From: Rhizobiales bacterium 62-47
GTDB lineage: Bacteria > Pseudomonadota > Alphaproteobacteria > Rhizobiales > Xanthobacteraceae
NCBI GenBank assembly: GCA_001899255.1
Contig: MKVX01000011.1
Coordinates: 124,001 to 188,000 of the forward strand
Direction of reading: 5' to 3'
DNA: 64,000 nt
Positions 1 to 8,969 of the stretch are shown piece by piece. The notes beneath the pieces are model-generated. The model had not been told where the DNA came from and did not search any database. It was given only the letters and a program-made list of their open reading frames with translations. Numbering within the stretch: the stretch's first letter is position 1; every line of letters starts with the position of its first letter. The translations under genes and the position numbers were made by a program.

Positions 1-681
1 AAGCTGGCGGAACAACGCGCCTCCCTGCCGCGCCAACGGGCTCGATGGCGCCTGCTGCGCCAGCCACGCGGCATAATCGGCGGGACGCATCGCGACGACC
101 TCGCCCAGCATGCGCGCATGATCCGTTCCGCAATATTCGGCGCAGAACAGGTGATAATGGCCCGGACGCCTGGCCTCGATCTCGATGCTCTGGTAGCGCC
201 CCGGAACCACGTCATGCTTGAGGCGGAGCGCCGGAATGAAGAAGCTGTGAATGACATCCTGCGACGCCATCACCAGATTGACCGGGCGATTGATCGGCAT
301 GTGCAGGGCGTTGATCTCGGCCTGCCCTCCGGGATGCTGCACCTTCCACATCCATTGCTGCGCGACCACGAACACCGACAGGTCATCCCCCGGCGTCTGG
401 TAGATTTTAAGGAAGATCGCCGCGCCCCAGACGAAGAGGCCGAGAAACGCCACGAGCGACGCGGCCGTCCAGCCGATCTCCCAACGCCAGCTCTTGGCCT
501 CGTGGTTTTCGCGATCGACATCGTTTCCGGCGCGGTAGTGGATGCAGAACAGAAAAATCAGGAACAGCAGAAGCCCGAGAACCAGGGAGCTGGCGACAAG
601 AAGCCCCGCGAACAGAAGATCGACGTCCCCTCCGTAAGGCGAGACCCCTTCGTGCCAGAATGGAATCCACTGTCGCCACAT
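1..681 (-). CDS. coxB: Cytochrome c oxidase subunit II, 3' end outside the window
   Basis: Subunit II of a haem-copper terminal oxidase, which takes electrons from cytochrome c through the dinuclear CuA centre on the periplasmic side. The 227 visible residues contain two membrane helices (about residues 22-45 and 65-88) and the CuA motif CAEYCGTDHARM near residue 180, with both Cys, the Glu, His and Met ligands present. The visible end, ARQGGALFRQL, comes just before where caa3-type subunits carry a fused cytochrome c domain, so a haem domain probably follows beyond the edge (inference). The ATG at 681 has GGAGCGG directly upstream. It lies 17 bp downstream of the small membrane protein gene at 699-1082, and the pair diverges from the actA operon, as expected for an oxidase coupled to alternative complex III. 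Confidence 0.95.
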   Translation of the reverse strand, partial: MWRQWIPFWHEGVSPYGGDVDLLFAGLLVASSLVLGLLLFLIFLFCIHYRAGNDVDRENHEAKSWRWEIGWTAASLVAFLGLFVWGAAIFLKIYQTPGDDLSVFVVAQQWMWKVQHPGGQAEINALHMPINRPVNLVMASQDVIHSFFIPALRLKHDVVPGRYQSIEIEARRPGHYHLFCAEYCGTDHARMLGEVVAMRPADYAAWLAQQAPSSPLARQGGALFRQL

Positions 682-698
682 CCGCTCCCTGCTCCGCG

Positions 699-1082
699 TC
701 AGTGACGGGATCCGTCCTGCAACTGATCTTTTTCAGATGACCCCGCGGGCCAGCCCGGCAAACCATGCTGCGCCAATAGCTCCATGGCGCGCGCGACCGG
801 AATTTGCACAAGGCCGTGATCGCGATCGATCCAGCCGTAGCGATCGCGCGCGGCCGAATCCGCCTGTTCGAGCTGCGCGAGCCGCGCGCGGGGATTCACC
901 TCAAGCACCACCGCCCCCGCCGCGATGCGGGGCACGCGGGGCGTTCTTGATTGCCGCGTTTGCGGATAGATCAACGGCATGACGAGCGGCACAGCGATCA
1001 CGAAGGCGGCGATGCCCGCCGCCAGCTTCGCCAGCAAGCCTGGCGGCACGTCCGTGCGCTCGAAATCAACCCGTTCGGTCAT
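699..1082 (-). CDS. Conserved single-helix membrane protein of the oxidase/ACIII locus
   Basis: A 127-residue protein with one membrane helix (about residues 18-38) followed by a soluble tail that ends in a conserved-looking block (YGWIDRDHGLVQIP, then AMELLAQHGLPGWPAG). Proteins of this design are found beside coxB and SCO genes in alternative complex III clusters. Their exact role is not settled, and a part in oxidase assembly is inferred only from position. It is the first gene of the minus-strand unit leading into coxB, and its stop is 17 bp from the coxB start. The 96 bp to the actA start must hold the divergent promoters. Confidence 0.8.
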   Translation of the reverse strand: MTERVDFERTDVPPGLLAKLAAGIAAFVIAVPLVMPLIYPQTRQSRTPRVPRIAAGAVVLEVNPRARLAQLEQADSAARDRYGWIDRDHGLVQIPVARAMELLAQHGLPGWPAGSSEKDQLQDGSRH

Positions 1083-1178
1083 ATCAATGTCCTGCGACCT
1101 AACAATGCGAGCCAGCGCGGGTTGTTCCTTGTTCGGAACGCAACGGCTTCCGAGCGGTTGGAATGCCGAGACGACAGA

Positions 1179-1835
1179 ATGACCCAGATATTCTCGCCCA
1201 CGGCCGATACCTGGCTACGGCTTGCCGTGGTGGGATTTCTCTCGGTCTGCGGCGGGAGCGTCGTCGGAGCGATCGGGCTTGCGAGGTCGGCTTATGTCAC
1301 ATCGACCGATAATGCACCGCATCAACCGGTGCCCTTCAGCCACCGCCATCATGTCGGAGAATTGGGAATCGACTGCCGATATTGCCACGCGGACGCGGAG
1401 CGAGGTCCGAAAGCCGGACTGCCGCCGACCATGACCTGCATGACCTGCCACTCCCAGATATGGACCAACGCGGCGATGCTCGCGCCCGTCCGCCAAAGCC
1501 TCGCCGAGAACAAGCCGCTGCGTTGGGTCCGCGTCGCGAAGCTGCCGGACTACGTTTTCTTCCGCCACGACATTCACATCGCGAAGGGCGTCGGCTGCGT
1601 CACCTGTCACGGCCGCATCGACACCATGCCGCTCACCTATCGCGCCCACGCCTTCACGATGCAATTCTGCCTCGACTGCCATCGCGATCCGACGCCGAAC
1701 CTTCGCCCGGCCGACCGAATTACCGATATGACCTGGAAGCCCGCGGGCAACCCGCGCGATCTCGGTGCCAGGATCGCCGCCCATGTCGGAATCCGATCCG
1801 GCGAACTCACTCATTGCTACGTGTGCCACCGATGA
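1179..1835 (+). CDS. actA: Alternative complex III subunit A, pentahaem cytochrome c
   Basis: ActA is the membrane-anchored multihaem cytochrome c of alternative complex III, a quinol:cytochrome c oxidoreductase that replaces the bc1 complex. The 218-residue product has one N-terminal helix (residues 13-35) and five CxxCH haem sites, at residues 66-70, 87-91, 140-144, 164-168 and 213-217, matching the pentahaem form. The ATG at 1179 is chosen because it sits directly before the anchor helix; a longer reading frame upstream has no family similarity and runs into the divergent promoter region. The stop overlaps the actB start (ATGA), the first of a series of coupled overlaps through the operon. 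Confidence 0.93.
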   Translation: MTQIFSPTADTWLRLAVVGFLSVCGGSVVGAIGLARSAYVTSTDNAPHQPVPFSHRHHVGELGIDCRYCHADAERGPKAGLPPTMTCMTCHSQIWTNAAMLAPVRQSLAENKPLRWVRVAKLPDYVFFRHDIHIAKGVGCVTCHGRIDTMPLTYRAHAFTMQFCLDCHRDPTPNLRPADRITDMTWKPAGNPRDLGARIAAHVGIRSGELTHCYVCHR

Positions 1836-4699
1836 CGACGTTGCCGAAACAATGGACCAGCATCGAGGAACTGGCAGGGGATCCGGCCTTCGCCGAAAAA
1901 ATCGCGGCGGAGTTTCCCGTTGCCGCGAGTTTTCCGCCGACCGCACGCCGCGACTTTCTCAAGATCATGGCCGCATCCTTCGCTCTCGCCGGATTGACCG
2001 GATGCGAGAAAAGTTCGTTCGTCGCCGGCATTCCTTATGTGGACCAGCCGGAAGCCGCCCTGCCCGGCGTGCCGCGCTATTACGCAACCGCCGTCACACT
2101 GGACGGATACGCCCAGCCGGTGCTGGCGACGACTTACGATGGCCGCCCGACCAAGCTCGACGGACTTCCCGGACATCCGGCCACGCAAGGACGCAGCGAC
2201 GTGTTCATGCAGGCCGCCGTACTTCAGCTCTACGATCCGGATCGCGCGCAGAGCCCGACCCGCACCGGCGAGCCCGTTACATGGATCGACGTCGGCGCGA
2301 TGTTCTCGGAGCAACGCCGGGAATGGCGGACCGACGGCGGCAAGCGGCTCCGCCTGCTGCTGTCGCAAACGACCTCTCCAACCTTGATACGGCAGATCAA
2401 GGAATTCCAGTCGCAGTTTCCGGCCGCGCGCCTGCATGTTCATGATGCCTCGGGCGAGCGGGAGCGGACTGCCGCCGCGATCGCGGCCTACGGCCAACCG
2501 CTAGATTTGCACTACCAGCTCGATGCCTGCGTCGTGGTCGTCAGCTTCGATGACGACTTTCTCGGTCCCGGCCCGCGCCAGCTTTTGAACGCGATCAAAT
2601 GGGCGCAGGCGCGCCGTCGCGGTGACGTGCCCGACATCCATCTCCATTGCGCGGAAAGCATTCCGGCGGCGACCGGCGCGGTTGCGTCGCATCGCCTGCG
2701 CGCCTCGCCGTCCCGCATGCCGCGTCTCATGGAAGCCCTCGCGGCTCAGCTTGGTGTCACGGGGGCATCGGCCACCGACCTCCCCGCGGAGGAACGCCGC
2801 TGGCTGATGCGCGCCGTTGCGGCGATCAACGCCGCGAAATGCCGCGCGCTAGTGACGGCGGGGCTCGGGACCGGTTTAGAGGCGGCGCGTTGGGCGGCCC
2901 AAATCAACGAGGCCCTCGGTGCGCCGGGCCGGACGCTGAAACTGAGCCAGCCGATTGCCGATCCCGGCATCGCCACGGCATCCCTCGACGAACTCGTCAC
3001 CGACATGAATGCGGGCCAGGTGGATACGCTGGTAATCCTTAATGCCAATCCGGTTTACACCGCGCCCGGCTCGCTCGATTTCGCCCGCGCACTATCGAAG
3101 GTGAAGACTTCAATTCACCTCGGCCTCTACCGCGACGAGACCGGCCATCGATGCACTTATCAGCTACCGCTGACCCACGATCTGGAAAGCTGGAGCGACG
3201 CGCGCGCGGTGGACGGCACGGCCACCATCATCCAGCCGGTGATGACACCGTTTTACGACGTCAGATCGCGTCACCAGTTAATGGCCATGATGCTTGGCCG
3301 GGATGAAGCTGCCGATCTCTCCGTCAAGACGACCTGGCGAGAAACATTTGGCGAATCCTTCGACGCGAGATGGACGAAAGCCTTGCGCGACGGTTTTGTC
3401 GCAGAAGGCATCCCCGAGATTCAGGCGAAACCCGCTTCGGGCCGGATCGCACCGGCAGCTTCCGATGCCGACGGAGCGGACATCGTATTTCGCCTCGACC
3501 CGACCTTGTGGGACGGCCGCTACGCCAATCTCGGCTGGCTCCAGGAACTGCCGAAACCGCTTTCAACGCTGACATGGGGGAACGTCATCGCCGTTTCGCC
3601 GACATGGGCGCGCGACCTCGACGTCGAAAACGGCGACGTGCTTGAGGTCGACATCGACGGTCGCAAACTCTCGGGCCCCGCCTGGATCATGCCGGGCCAG
3701 GCCGACAACACGATCGGCCTCTGGCTCGGCCATGGCCGCGAACAGGCCGGCCGTGTCGGCAACGGCGTCGGCTACAATGCATACAGCGTTCGCCCGGCCG
3801 CGACGCCGTGGCTGACGAAAGGCTTCGTGCGAAAGCGCGACCGCAATGACACCCTCGCGGTCACCCAGTTGCATCACCGGATGGAAGGCTTCGATCTGGT
3901 TCGGGAGGTGAGCGCAACCTCTCCGACGCTGCCTGCCCCATCGCCGCAACCCAGCCTCTACCCGCCCAAGCCGTCAGCGAAACACGCCTGGGGCATGGTG
4001 ATCGATATCGACTCCTGCATCGGCTGCAACGCCTGCGTCGCGGCCTGCACGGCGGAGAACAACGTCGCCGTCGTCGGCAAGACGCAGGTGGAGATGGGCC
4101 GTGAGATGCACTGGCTGCGGATCGCGCGCTATTACCAAGGCGACGTCGAAAATCCGCGCAGCTATTTCCAGCCGGTGCCTTGCATGCAGTGCGAGGATGC
4201 GCCGTGCGAAACGGGCTGCCCGGTTCATGCCACCACGCATAGCCCCGAGGGCGTCAACCAGATGGTCTACAACCGCTGCATCGGCACGCGGACCTGCTCG
4301 AGTTTTTGCCCCTACAAGGTACGGCGCTTCAATTACCTCGACTATCGCAATACGCCGGAGGCGCCGGCCGAACCGGCTCACAATCCCGATGTCACGTTGC
4401 GCTCGCGCGGCGTAATGGAGAAATGCACCTATTGCACCCAGCGCATTCAAGCGGCGCACGTCGCGGCCGACAAGGACAATCGCGACCTGCGCGACGGCGA
4501 TGTCGTGACCGCCTGTCAGGCCGCATGCCCGACCCACGCGATCGTGTTCGGAGACATCAACGACCCCAATTCGGAAGTCTCAAAGCTGCGCCGAAGCGGC
4601 CGCCACTATGCCTTGCTTGAGGAACTGGGGACACGGCCGCGCACGACCTACCTGGCCAAGTGGAATGACGGGCCCGATAGCGAGGACCACCGGACATGA
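1832..4699 (+). CDS. actB: Alternative complex III subunit B, molybdopterin-like plus iron-sulfur protein
   Basis: ActB joins a molybdopterin-oxidoreductase-like domain to a four-cluster ferredoxin domain and faces the periplasm in alternative complex III. In characterised complexes the first domain carries no molybdenum cofactor. The 955-residue product starts with a twin-arginine-type signal near residue 40 (RRDFLKIMAASFALAGLTGC), which ends in a lipobox-like Cys. Cluster-binding Cys groups lie at about residue 729 (CIGCNACVAAC), 784 (CMQCEDAPCETGCP), 815 (CIGTRTCSSFCP) and 864-900 (CTYCTQ, then CQAACPTH). The usual third-group spelling is CIGTRYCSNNCP, so small differences exist but all Cys are kept. 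It overlaps actA and actC by 4 bp each. A far longer upstream reading frame is open but antiparallel to actA sense. Confidence 0.95.
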   Translation: MTTLPKQWTSIEELAGDPAFAEKIAAEFPVAASFPPTARRDFLKIMAASFALAGLTGCEKSSFVAGIPYVDQPEAALPGVPRYYATAVTLDGYAQPVLATTYDGRPTKLDGLPGHPATQGRSDVFMQAAVLQLYDPDRAQSPTRTGEPVTWIDVGAMFSEQRREWRTDGGKRLRLLLSQTTSPTLIRQIKEFQSQFPAARLHVHDASGERERTAAAIAAYGQPLDLHYQLDACVVVVSFDDDFLGPGPRQLLNAIKWAQARRRGDVPDIHLHCAESIPAATGAVASHRLRASPSRMPRLMEALAAQLGVTGASATDLPAEERRWLMRAVAAINAAKCRALVTAGLGTGLEAARWAAQINEALGAPGRTLKLSQPIADPGIATASLDELVTDMNAGQVDTLVILNANPVYTAPGSLDFARALSKVKTSIHLGLYRDETGHRCTYQLPLTHDLESWSDARAVDGTATIIQPVMTPFYDVRSRHQLMAMMLGRDEAADLSVKTTWRETFGESFDARWTKALRDGFVAEGIPEIQAKPASGRIAPAASDADGADIVFRLDPTLWDGRYANLGWLQELPKPLSTLTWGNVIAVSPTWARDLDVENGDVLEVDIDGRKLSGPAWIMPGQADNTIGLWLGHGREQAGRVGNGVGYNAYSVRPAATPWLTKGFVRKRDRNDTLAVTQLHHRMEGFDLVREVSATSPTLPAPSPQPSLYPPKPSAKHAWGMVIDIDSCIGCNACVAACTAENNVAVVGKTQVEMGREMHWLRIARYYQGDVENPRSYFQPVPCMQCEDAPCETGCPVHATTHSPEGVNQMVYNRCIGTRTCSSFCPYKVRRFNYLDYRNTPEAPAEPAHNPDVTLRSRGVMEKCTYCTQRIQAAHVAADKDNRDLRDGDVVTACQAACPTHAIVFGDINDPNSEVSKLRRSGRHYALLEELGTRPRTTYLAKWNDGPDSEDHRT

Positions 4700-6051
4700 C
4701 GGCCTCGGCAACGGATATCCTTCCAACCGATCAGAGCATCGGTGATGTCAGCAGCCAACTCACCGGCATTCCGCTGCATTTCCCGGCACGGCGGCAATGG
4801 TGGATCGCAATGGCCGTCGCGATCGCGCTGCTGGCGTTGTTCATCGTCTCGGTGGTCGAACTGTTCACCCGCGGCGTGGGGATATGGGGCCTTAACGTCC
4901 CGGTCACCTGGGCCTTCGCAATTCACAACTATGTCTGGTGGCTCGGCATCGGCCATGCCGGGACGCTGATTTCGGCGCTCCTGTTACTCACCGGCAGCGA
5001 GTGGCGCAATTCGCTCAATCGCTTCGCCGAAACCATGACGCTGTTCGCCGTGGTTTGCGCCGGCATCTATCCAGTGATTCATCTCGGCCGCCCCTGGTAT
5101 CTCTACTGGATGTTTCCCTATCCGGCGACGATGGACGTCTGGCCGCAATTCCGCAGTCCGCTGGAATGGGACATCTGGGCGGTGCTGACTTATCTGAGCG
5201 TTTCGGTGCTGTTCTGGTACACCGGCCTGATCCCCGACCTCGCCAACGCACGCGATCGCGCGAGGCGGCGCGGCTGGCAGGTGTTCTTCGGCATCCTCGC
5301 GCTGGGCTGGCGCGGCTCGACGATCCACTGGCACCGCTGGTCGCGGACCTACCGGATCATGGCGGCCATCGCGGTGCCGCTTGTCGTCTCCGTACACAGC
5401 GAAATCTCGCTGCTGTTCGCCGCCAGTCAGTTGCCGGGCTGGCACTCGACGCTATTCCCGCCCTACTTCGTGCTCGGCGCGGCGTTCTCGGGCTTTGCCG
5501 TCGTCTCCGTCATCGCGGTGGCGCTGCGCGCGATGTTCGATCTGAAAAACCTCGTGACACGCAAGCACCTCGACGTGCTCGGCAAGGTGTTGCTCGCGAC
5601 CGGACTGATGACAGGATACGGCTATGTGTTCGAAGTCGTCGACGCACTCTACAGCGGCAATCCCCACGACCTGCAAACACTGCTCAACCGCACCACGGGC
5701 GCTTATGCCTGGCTCTATTGGGGCGCGGTGTTCTTCAACTTCGTGCCGCTGCAACTGCTGTGGTGGCGGCAAGTGCGGCGAACCGGTTGGGCGCTACTGC
5801 TGATCTCCGTTTCAGTGATCATCGGCATGTGGCTGGAACGCTACATGATCCTGGTGACCACGCTCTACCGCGATTTTCTGGTCTCGTCGTGGAGTCACTA
5901 CACGCCGACGTTCTGGGATTGGTCGACCTATGTCGGCACCATCGGCCTTTTCCTGGTGCCGTTCCTGCTGGCGATCCGGTTCATTCCGGTGATCTCGATC
6001 TTCGAAACCGAGAAGACGCTTCTTGACGAACAGGAGACGCGCGATGGCTGA
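4696..6051 (+). CDS. actC: Alternative complex III subunit C, NrfD-like quinol-binding membrane subunit
   Basis: ActC is the NrfD/PsrC-type polytopic membrane subunit that holds the quinol site of alternative complex III. The 451-residue product is hydrophobic throughout, with about ten helices. Visible family signatures are HNYVWWLGIGHAG near residue 77, HLGRPWYLYW near residue 130 and HWHRWSRTYRIMAAIAVPLV near residue 213. Translation probably couples to actB through the ATGA overlap at 4696. Its end overlaps the actD start by 8 bp. Length and motif order are normal and nothing suggests damage. Confidence 0.95.
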   Translation: MTASATDILPTDQSIGDVSSQLTGIPLHFPARRQWWIAMAVAIALLALFIVSVVELFTRGVGIWGLNVPVTWAFAIHNYVWWLGIGHAGTLISALLLLTGSEWRNSLNRFAETMTLFAVVCAGIYPVIHLGRPWYLYWMFPYPATMDVWPQFRSPLEWDIWAVLTYLSVSVLFWYTGLIPDLANARDRARRRGWQVFFGILALGWRGSTIHWHRWSRTYRIMAAIAVPLVVSVHSEISLLFAASQLPGWHSTLFPPYFVLGAAFSGFAVVSVIAVALRAMFDLKNLVTRKHLDVLGKVLLATGLMTGYGYVFEVVDALYSGNPHDLQTLLNRTTGAYAWLYWGAVFFNFVPLQLLWWRQVRRTGWALLLISVSVIIGMWLERYMILVTTLYRDFLVSSWSHYTPTFWDWSTYVGTIGLFLVPFLLAIRFIPVISIFETEKTLLDEQETRDG

Positions 6052-6574
6052 CATGCCATATGGTTTCGTGGCCGAGTTCGCCTCCGAAGACGCGATCGTT
6101 CACGCCGCGCGGCTGGTCCGCCAGGCAGGCTATCGGAATATCGACGCCTTCACGCCGTTTCCGCTCCCGCGGCTCGCGCGCGTCATGCGCCTCAGGGATT
6201 CCCGGCCGGCGTGGCTCGGTTTGGCGGGCGGCATTTTTGGCTTCCTGCTCGCCTTCGGCATGCAAGCCTTCGTCAGCTACGCCTATCCGCTCAATGTCGG
6301 CGGCCGCCCGCTCTATCCGTTGTCGGCCTACGCGGTGGTGATTTTCGAGCTGACGATCCTGTTCGCCGTGCTGTTCCTTTTCGTCGGGCTGTTGGCTTTG
6401 AACCGCCTGCCCCGTCTGAACTATCCGATCTTCAATGCGCCTCGGTTTCATCTGGCGAGCAAGGATCGCTTCTTTCTCTGCATCAAGGCCGAGGACCGCC
6501 AGTTCGATCGGGAAAATACCGCCCGCCTCCTGCGCGATCTTGGCGCGATCAGCATCGCGTTGGTGCGGTCGTGA
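6044..6574 (+). CDS. actD: Alternative complex III subunit D, DUF3341-type membrane protein
   Basis: ActD is a small membrane subunit of alternative complex III with two helices and soluble flanks. The 176-residue product starts MADMPYGFVAEF and has the typical DAFTPFP stretch (about residue 33). Two hydrophobic segments follow (about residues 58-80 and 95-120), then a cytoplasmic tail with the PRFHLASKDRFFLCI block. The ATG at 6044, overlapping the actC stop, is preferred over an in-frame start 21 bp upstream because its product starts like the family. It overlaps actE by 4 bp (GTGA). Confidence 0.9.
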   Translation: MADMPYGFVAEFASEDAIVHAARLVRQAGYRNIDAFTPFPLPRLARVMRLRDSRPAWLGLAGGIFGFLLAFGMQAFVSYAYPLNVGGRPLYPLSAYAVVIFELTILFAVLFLFVGLLALNRLPRLNYPIFNAPRFHLASKDRFFLCIKAEDRQFDRENTARLLRDLGAISIALVRS

Positions 6575-7107
6575 AAGCCGCAGCCGCTATCTCCGTACTG
6601 TTATTGGCGATGCTGCTAGCCGGATGCGACCAGAACATGGAGGAGCAACCGACCGGGCCCTCCTATTCCGCAATGCCGCAGTTCGGCGGCGGCACAATGC
6701 GGACGCCGCCCGCGGGCACGGTGGCGCAGGACGACGCCGCGCGCGAACAGGCAATCCGGCAAAAGCCTCCGCTCACCTCCGCATTGCTGGCGCGCGGACA
6801 GGAGCGCTTCGACATTTATTGCTCGCCCTGCCATGGTCGAACCGGCCAAGGCAATGGCCGCATCGTCCAGCGCGGGATGCCGCATCCGACCAGCTTCTAC
6901 GATCCGCGGCTGCTCGCGGCCGACGACCAGCATTTCTTCGATGTCATCACCAAGGGCTATGGCGCGATGTACTCCTACGCCATGCGGGTGCCGCCGCGGG
7001 ATCGCTGGGCCATCGTCGCCTATATCCGCGCATTGCAACTGAGCCGCCACGCCGCGCTGTCCGACGTCCCCGATGAGGAAAAGACAAAGCTGGAGGCCGG
7101 GGAATGA
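6571..7107 (+). CDS. actE: Alternative complex III subunit E, monohaem cytochrome c lipoprotein
   Basis: ActE carries one c-type haem and links the complex to the electron acceptor on the periplasmic side. The 178-residue product begins at GTG 6571, inside the actD stop. It has a lipoprotein signal ending LLAGC (Cys about residue 17), one CxxCH (CSPCH, about residue 87) and the distal Met region GYGAMYSYAMRVPP near residue 130. A longer frame upstream exists only because actD is read out of frame. The product ends four bases into actF. Confidence 0.93.
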   Translation: MKAAAAISVLLLAMLLAGCDQNMEEQPTGPSYSAMPQFGGGTMRTPPAGTVAQDDAAREQAIRQKPPLTSALLARGQERFDIYCSPCHGRTGQGNGRIVQRGMPHPTSFYDPRLLAADDQHFFDVITKGYGAMYSYAMRVPPRDRWAIVAYIRALQLSRHAALSDVPDEEKTKLEAGE

Positions 7108-8165
7108 GTACGATCCGCCTCCGCGCGACGATCTTCGGGATTGCAACGCTTGCTTGTCTGTGTCTCGGCGCGATGATCGACCCGCACACGACGTTGGCGG
7201 CCTATCTGATCGGCTGGATCACGCTTGCAGCGATCCCGATCGGCGGATTGCTGATCCTGGCGACGACGTATCTTGTCCGCCGCGCATGGACCGACGATCT
7301 GCATCCTGTCCTCATCGCGACAACGGCGGCGTTGCCTCTCTGCGGCGCACTTTTCGTTCCGGTCCTGCTCGGACAATCGCTACTGTATCCGGTCGCGGCG
7401 GGTGCCGACGTTCCCGCATTCAAGGCAGCCTATCTGGCGCCATGGGCATTCGCGCTGCGGACGATCGCCTACTTCGCGATCTGGTCCGTACTCGCCGCTT
7501 TGCTCGCACGCGCATGGGGAAATTCCGCACGCATGAACCGCGCGGCATCGATCACCCTCATCGTCGCATCGTTGACGATCTCGCTGGCCGGGATCGATTG
7601 GCTCGAGTCGCTCAACGCGGACTTTCACTCATCGATCTACGGGCTGCTTTTTCTTAGCTTCACGCTTATGTCGTCGCTGCCGTTCGTTGTCGGGTTCGGG
7701 CTGCTGTCCGCCCGGCGCATTCGTTCCACCCGCGGCTATGGCGGATTGTTTCTCGGCACGCTGCTGCTGTGGGGCTACCTCCACGCGATGCAGTACATCG
7801 TGATCTGGGCCGGAAACATTCCCGACGAGGTGACATGGTATCTCGATCGCACGCGGGGCGGCTGGCAATACGTGACGGCCCTTCTCGCGCTCGGCCAATT
7901 CGTCGCCCCGTTCCTCCTGCTCCTCTCCGCCTATGTGCGCCGCGACCGGCGGTGGTTATTCTCAATATGCGCCGCGACATTGATACTGCGCGACGTCGAG
8001 GCCGCCCTGCTCGCCTTTCCGGAGATTCACGATCTCAACGTCGTCCTGTTACCCTTCGCGACAATCGCCGCGCTGCTGTTCATAGCGAGCGCATTTGTCC
8101 TCGTGGTTGCGCGAAAATTTAGCGACGCAGACGGATATCTCAATGCGCCCGCCGCTCGCGCCTGA
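7104..8165 (+). CDS. actF: Alternative complex III subunit F, second NrfD-like membrane subunit
   Basis: ActF is the second large membrane subunit of alternative complex III, related to ActC. The 353-residue protein has about ten hydrophobic segments. Blocks typical of the family are visible: ADFHSSIYGLLF near residue 172 and WGYLHAMQYIVIWAGNIPDE near residue 222. It is the last gene of the operon, so the actABCDEF set is complete. Its last 26 bp overlap, tail to tail, the end of the minus-strand SCO gene. Confidence 0.92.
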   Translation: MSTIRLRATIFGIATLACLCLGAMIDPHTTLAAYLIGWITLAAIPIGGLLILATTYLVRRAWTDDLHPVLIATTAALPLCGALFVPVLLGQSLLYPVAAGADVPAFKAAYLAPWAFALRTIAYFAIWSVLAALLARAWGNSARMNRAASITLIVASLTISLAGIDWLESLNADFHSSIYGLLFLSFTLMSSLPFVVGFGLLSARRIRSTRGYGGLFLGTLLLWGYLHAMQYIVIWAGNIPDEVTWYLDRTRGGWQYVTALLALGQFVAPFLLLLSAYVRRDRRWLFSICAATLILRDVEAALLAFPEIHDLNVVLLPFATIAALLFIASAFVLVVARKFSDADGYLNAPAARA

Positions 8166-8949
8166 ACATGAATCCCAGAAATCCCGCCAGCAGCGCGACC
8201 GTGACGCCGCCGCCGATCGAGAGCGCGCGCCCGATCGCCAGATTGTAGAACCCATGGCTGGGATCGAAGCCGTAGCATAGCAGACGCACCCGATCGACGA
8301 CGCTCCCGATCCGGCCGCCGCCTGCCTCGACGATCGCAAGCCTCAGGTCGGCAGGATCAAGCGCGAGACCCGACAGCGCGTGGCTGACGCGGCCATCGGC
8401 CGTCACCGTGAATACGGCTGCCGGATGGGCATATTGGTCGAGCGCCGGATCGTAGACGGAGATGAATCCGAACGCCGCTGTGACCCTCCCGATGTCCGCG
8501 GCGGTTCCGCGCAGCATGCGTGTGTGCTCCGCGATCGGACCGGAGGTTCCGACTTGTGCCGATTTCATAGCCGCCGCGTCGGCCGCGCTGTCTTTCGGAT
8601 CGAGTCCGAGCACGCGCACGTTGAAATCCTTCCCCGGCACGAGCCCGGTTTTGCCGAGCACGTCGGTCATGGTTCGCAGAAGCGGACTGCAGAGCGAACG
8701 GCAGGTGAAGTCTGCGACGATCCACACGCCGGGCTTTCCTTTGAGCCATTGGCCGAGTGCCGCGGACGTCTCGCCATCCTTCAGCAAAATGTCCAGCGGC
8801 AGGCGCACGCCCGGCTTCGGCGACGCCGCCACGCCGGCGAGATCCTTGCTCAACAACGCAGCTTCCGCCGAAATAGTCGACGTGCAGATCAAAGGAAGCG
8901 CCAGCAAGCCCGCGCGGGCTGTCCCGCGAACGTCGAATGGCCGTCGCAT
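8140..8949 (-). CDS. SCO1/SenC-type copper-delivery protein with C-terminal anchor
   Basis: SCO proteins are thioredoxin-fold proteins that bind copper through a CxxxC pair and a distant His, and help build the CuA site of cytochrome oxidase subunit II. The 269-residue product has a signal sequence (about residues 12-30), the Cys pair at 83 and 87 (CRSLC) and a candidate His in DQYAHPAAVF near residue 180. An extra C-terminal helix (about residues 242-262) ends in a basic RRERRAH tail. This tail-anchored form is seen in oxidase clusters with alternative complex III. The ATG at 8949 has GGAGGGAGCG upstream. It probably serves the CoxB encoded at the window start. Confidence 0.87.
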   Translation of the reverse strand: MRRPFDVRGTARAGLLALPLICTSTISAEAALLSKDLAGVAASPKPGVRLPLDILLKDGETSAALGQWLKGKPGVWIVADFTCRSLCSPLLRTMTDVLGKTGLVPGKDFNVRVLGLDPKDSAADAAAMKSAQVGTSGPIAEHTRMLRGTAADIGRVTAAFGFISVYDPALDQYAHPAAVFTVTADGRVSHALSGLALDPADLRLAIVEAGGGRIGSVVDRVRLLCYGFDPSHGFYNLAIGRALSIGGGVTVALLAGFLGFMFRRERRAH

Positions 8950-8969
8950 CGCTCCCTCCGCGCGGCTCC

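Noticed and set aside
1382-1831. Long frame continuing upstream of actB
   Set aside because: It is the actA sequence read in another frame, with no family similarity before the ATG at 1832.
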